Shown in pieces: positions 62,878-64,000 of a stretch of DNA of 64,000 nt. The DNA comes from UBA9611 sp965237595 (GTDB lineage Bacteria > Chloroflexota > Dehalococcoidia > Lucifugimonadales > UBA3495), in the NCBI GenBank assembly GCA_965237595.1, contig CBDEFY010000007.1, forward strand, positions 930,001 through 994,000. The letters are read 5' to 3'. A program made the position numbers and the translations under genes. Within the stretch, counting starts at the first letter, position 1; every line of letters starts with the position of its first letter. The notes beneath the pieces are model-generated. The model was not told the DNA's origin and made no database searches. It saw nothing but the letters and a program-made list of their open reading frames with translations.

Positions 62878-63864
62878 CATCAAGTTGCCGAACCCGCCGC
62901 AATACTCCCAGAAGTTCTTAATCTGCTCGTAGACCTGGTCCGGCGTTCCGGCGAATACGTTACCGCGGGCCATCTGTTCCGCCACCGCGGGCGGGTGATA
63001 GCCGGGCTGGTTGCTGAAATGGGGCGGGACTTTGTTGGATGTCATGTACCATAGTAGCTTCTCCGCACCTTCCAGCCCCTCCTTCTCGGTCTCCCCCACG
63101 TAAATCAGGGCGCAGTAAGCGAGCCGGTCGATGGGTACGTCCCTTCCGTGGGTGTCTAAATAGGCTTGGCGGTAGCCATCGAATATCTCCCGTATCCTGG
63201 GATACCCGGCCAGGAAAACCCCTCCTACGTGCCCATGCTGGGCGACTTGGGCGGCCGTTCCGGCGCTCCCCATGGTTACCCACACCGGGGGATGAGGCTG
63301 CTGGTAGGGCCGGGGCCAGATGTTGACCTGCCGAGCGTGGAACCAGCGGCCTTCGAAGCTGAACGGGCCTTCATGGTGAGTCCAGGCCTTGGTAATCAGG
63401 TCGTGGGCCTCCCATAGCTTCTCGGTGCCCCGGTACGGGAAAACGTTGGCCGGGGCGGTCTCATAGGGCACACCGCGCACGAACCCGCATTCGAGCCGGC
63501 CTCGCGAGATTACGTCAATCAACGCCATCTCTTCCGCCACGCGGACGGGTTGGCTTCGGTTGGCAACCGGGTTGCCCAAAATCAGCAGGCGGGCGTTCTT
63601 GGTCTCCCGAGCGAGGATGCCAAGCATGATGGGCGCCACCGGGACCATGCAGGTGGCAGTCTGGTGGTGCTCGTTGTTCATGATGTTGAGGCCCATCTCA
63701 TCGGCCGCGCCCCACATGTCCAGATACATGTTGTAGAGATCGGCCCCGGTCTCCGGGTCGAAATACTTGTTGGGCAGATTGACCCGTATGGACTCGTAGG
63801 AATCAGCCTCGGGCAGGTAGGGATAGGCGTCTTCGGTGAAGAACCAGGCTCTCAAATCAGGCAC
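62842..63864 (-). pseudogene. LLM-class flavin-dependent monooxygenase, N-terminal 330 residues
   Basis: A luciferase-like TIM barrel. It opens PDLRAWFFTEDAYPYLPEAD, has MGLNIMNNEHHQTATCMVPV near residue 55 and RGRLECGFVRGVPYE near 122, then a conserved VWVTMGSAGTAAQVAQHGHV near 192. It ends NFWEYCGGFGNLML before the integration core at 62878; the last 12 codons (VNIGHIHVCQ) come from the element. Restored with the 53148 fragment it is 393 residues, normal for the family. It oxidises an unknown substrate with reduced flavin. The start is GTG 63864. Confidence 0.88.
62878..62884. other. attR core of the integrated element
   Basis: CATCAAG, the second copy of the 7-bp core. It begins directly after the integrase stop codon, so the integrase gene ends at the junction. 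Confidence 0.65.
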
Positions 63865-63933
63865 CTGCTATGAAGCGATTTCCGGCAACCGGACGCCAAA
63901 GACGGGGAAAAACCACGTTCTCATGGCGACCAG

Positions 63934-64000
63934 TTAACCGGATGCGAATTCCAGGAAACGAGCTACAAACTCGTCGGGCTGCTCTATGTGCGGGTGATGG
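63934..64000 (-). CDS. Alpha/beta-hydrolase, C-terminal end (cut by the window edge)
   Basis: About 21 codons read HHPHIEQPDEFVARFLEF then ASG-TAA. This is the usual end of an alpha/beta hydrolase, with the catalytic His in the H-x-P-x-x-E-x-P pattern. The rest lies beyond the window. It precedes the LLM monooxygenase on the same strand by about 70 bp. Confidence 0.7.
   Translation of the reverse strand, partial: HHPHIEQPDEFVARFLEFASG

Larger units (their letters stand above)
53343..62884. mobile_element. 9.5-kb integrated tail-less phage-like (satellite-like) element
   Basis: The region between the CATCAAG cores interrupts an LLM monooxygenase gene. In order it has a helix-turn-helix protein, a Zn protein, terminase large subunit, HNH nuclease, small protein, major capsid protein (split by IS630), connector, portal, Zn protein, small genes and a tyrosine integrase ending at attR. 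No tail, tape measure, lysis, prohead protease or replication gene is seen. Excluding the IS630 it is about 8.3 kb. Terminase, integrase and the first gene each carry frameshifts, so it is probably a remnant or the sequence is noisy. Confidence 0.82.

Noticed and set aside
53343..62884. Element as a gene transfer agent cluster
   Set aside because: It has an integrase and att cores and no tail genes; GTAs lack att sites and encode complete particles.

Overview
The window looks like a Chloroflexota chromosome, most likely Dehalococcoidia or a SAR202-like lineage. This is inferred from GC-rich coding sequence and from the mix of families: LLM-class flavin monooxygenases, two HpaB-type flavin hydroxylases, NIPSNAP, VOC, GMC oxidoreductase, amidohydrolase, cytochrome P450 and NMT1-like proteins. 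No rRNA or convincing intact tRNA is present, so the placement is not proven.

Layout. 0-10 kb is core metabolism: YqeY, PurQ, an EamA transporter, two VOC proteins, shikimate kinase and 3-dehydroquinate synthase, TauE with a small partner, Tgt, and a minus-strand thrC-NIL-MoaD-MoaD operon. 10-22 kb holds NhaA, a broken FAD oxidase, a frameshifted MFS transporter, a PD-(D/E)XK nuclease, a D-aminoacylase with a VapBC pair, a molybdopterin hydroxylase and DinB. 22-31 kb holds a secreted Ig-repeat protein split by an IS1-family element with cargo, and a KAP P-loop NTPase split by an IS256 element. 31-53 kb holds TypA and a catabolic stretch: GMC oxidoreductase, amidohydrolase, P450, a peroxiredoxin with in-frame UGA, NMT1, agmatinase-like, and an HpaB / VOC / alpha-beta hydrolase set that resembles a small meta-cleavage pathway. 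53.3-62.9 kb is a 9.5-kb integrated phage-like element inside an LLM monooxygenase gene. It has terminase, capsid, connector, portal and integrase but no tail or lysis genes, and its capsid gene is split by an IS630 element.

Three points stand out. First, a peroxiredoxin near 40.6 kb has TGA exactly at the peroxidatic-cysteine position, followed by a perfect 17-nt hairpin at SECIS spacing, so it is a probable selenoprotein. Second, four independent insertions (IS1, IS256, IS630 and the phage-like element) can each be removed in silico between their duplicated bases to restore a continuous reading frame. Third, the phage-like element has the gene content of a tail-less, capsid-encoding satellite.

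Many other genes carry single-base frameshifts or premature stops. These may be true decay or assembly error; the sequence alone cannot decide.
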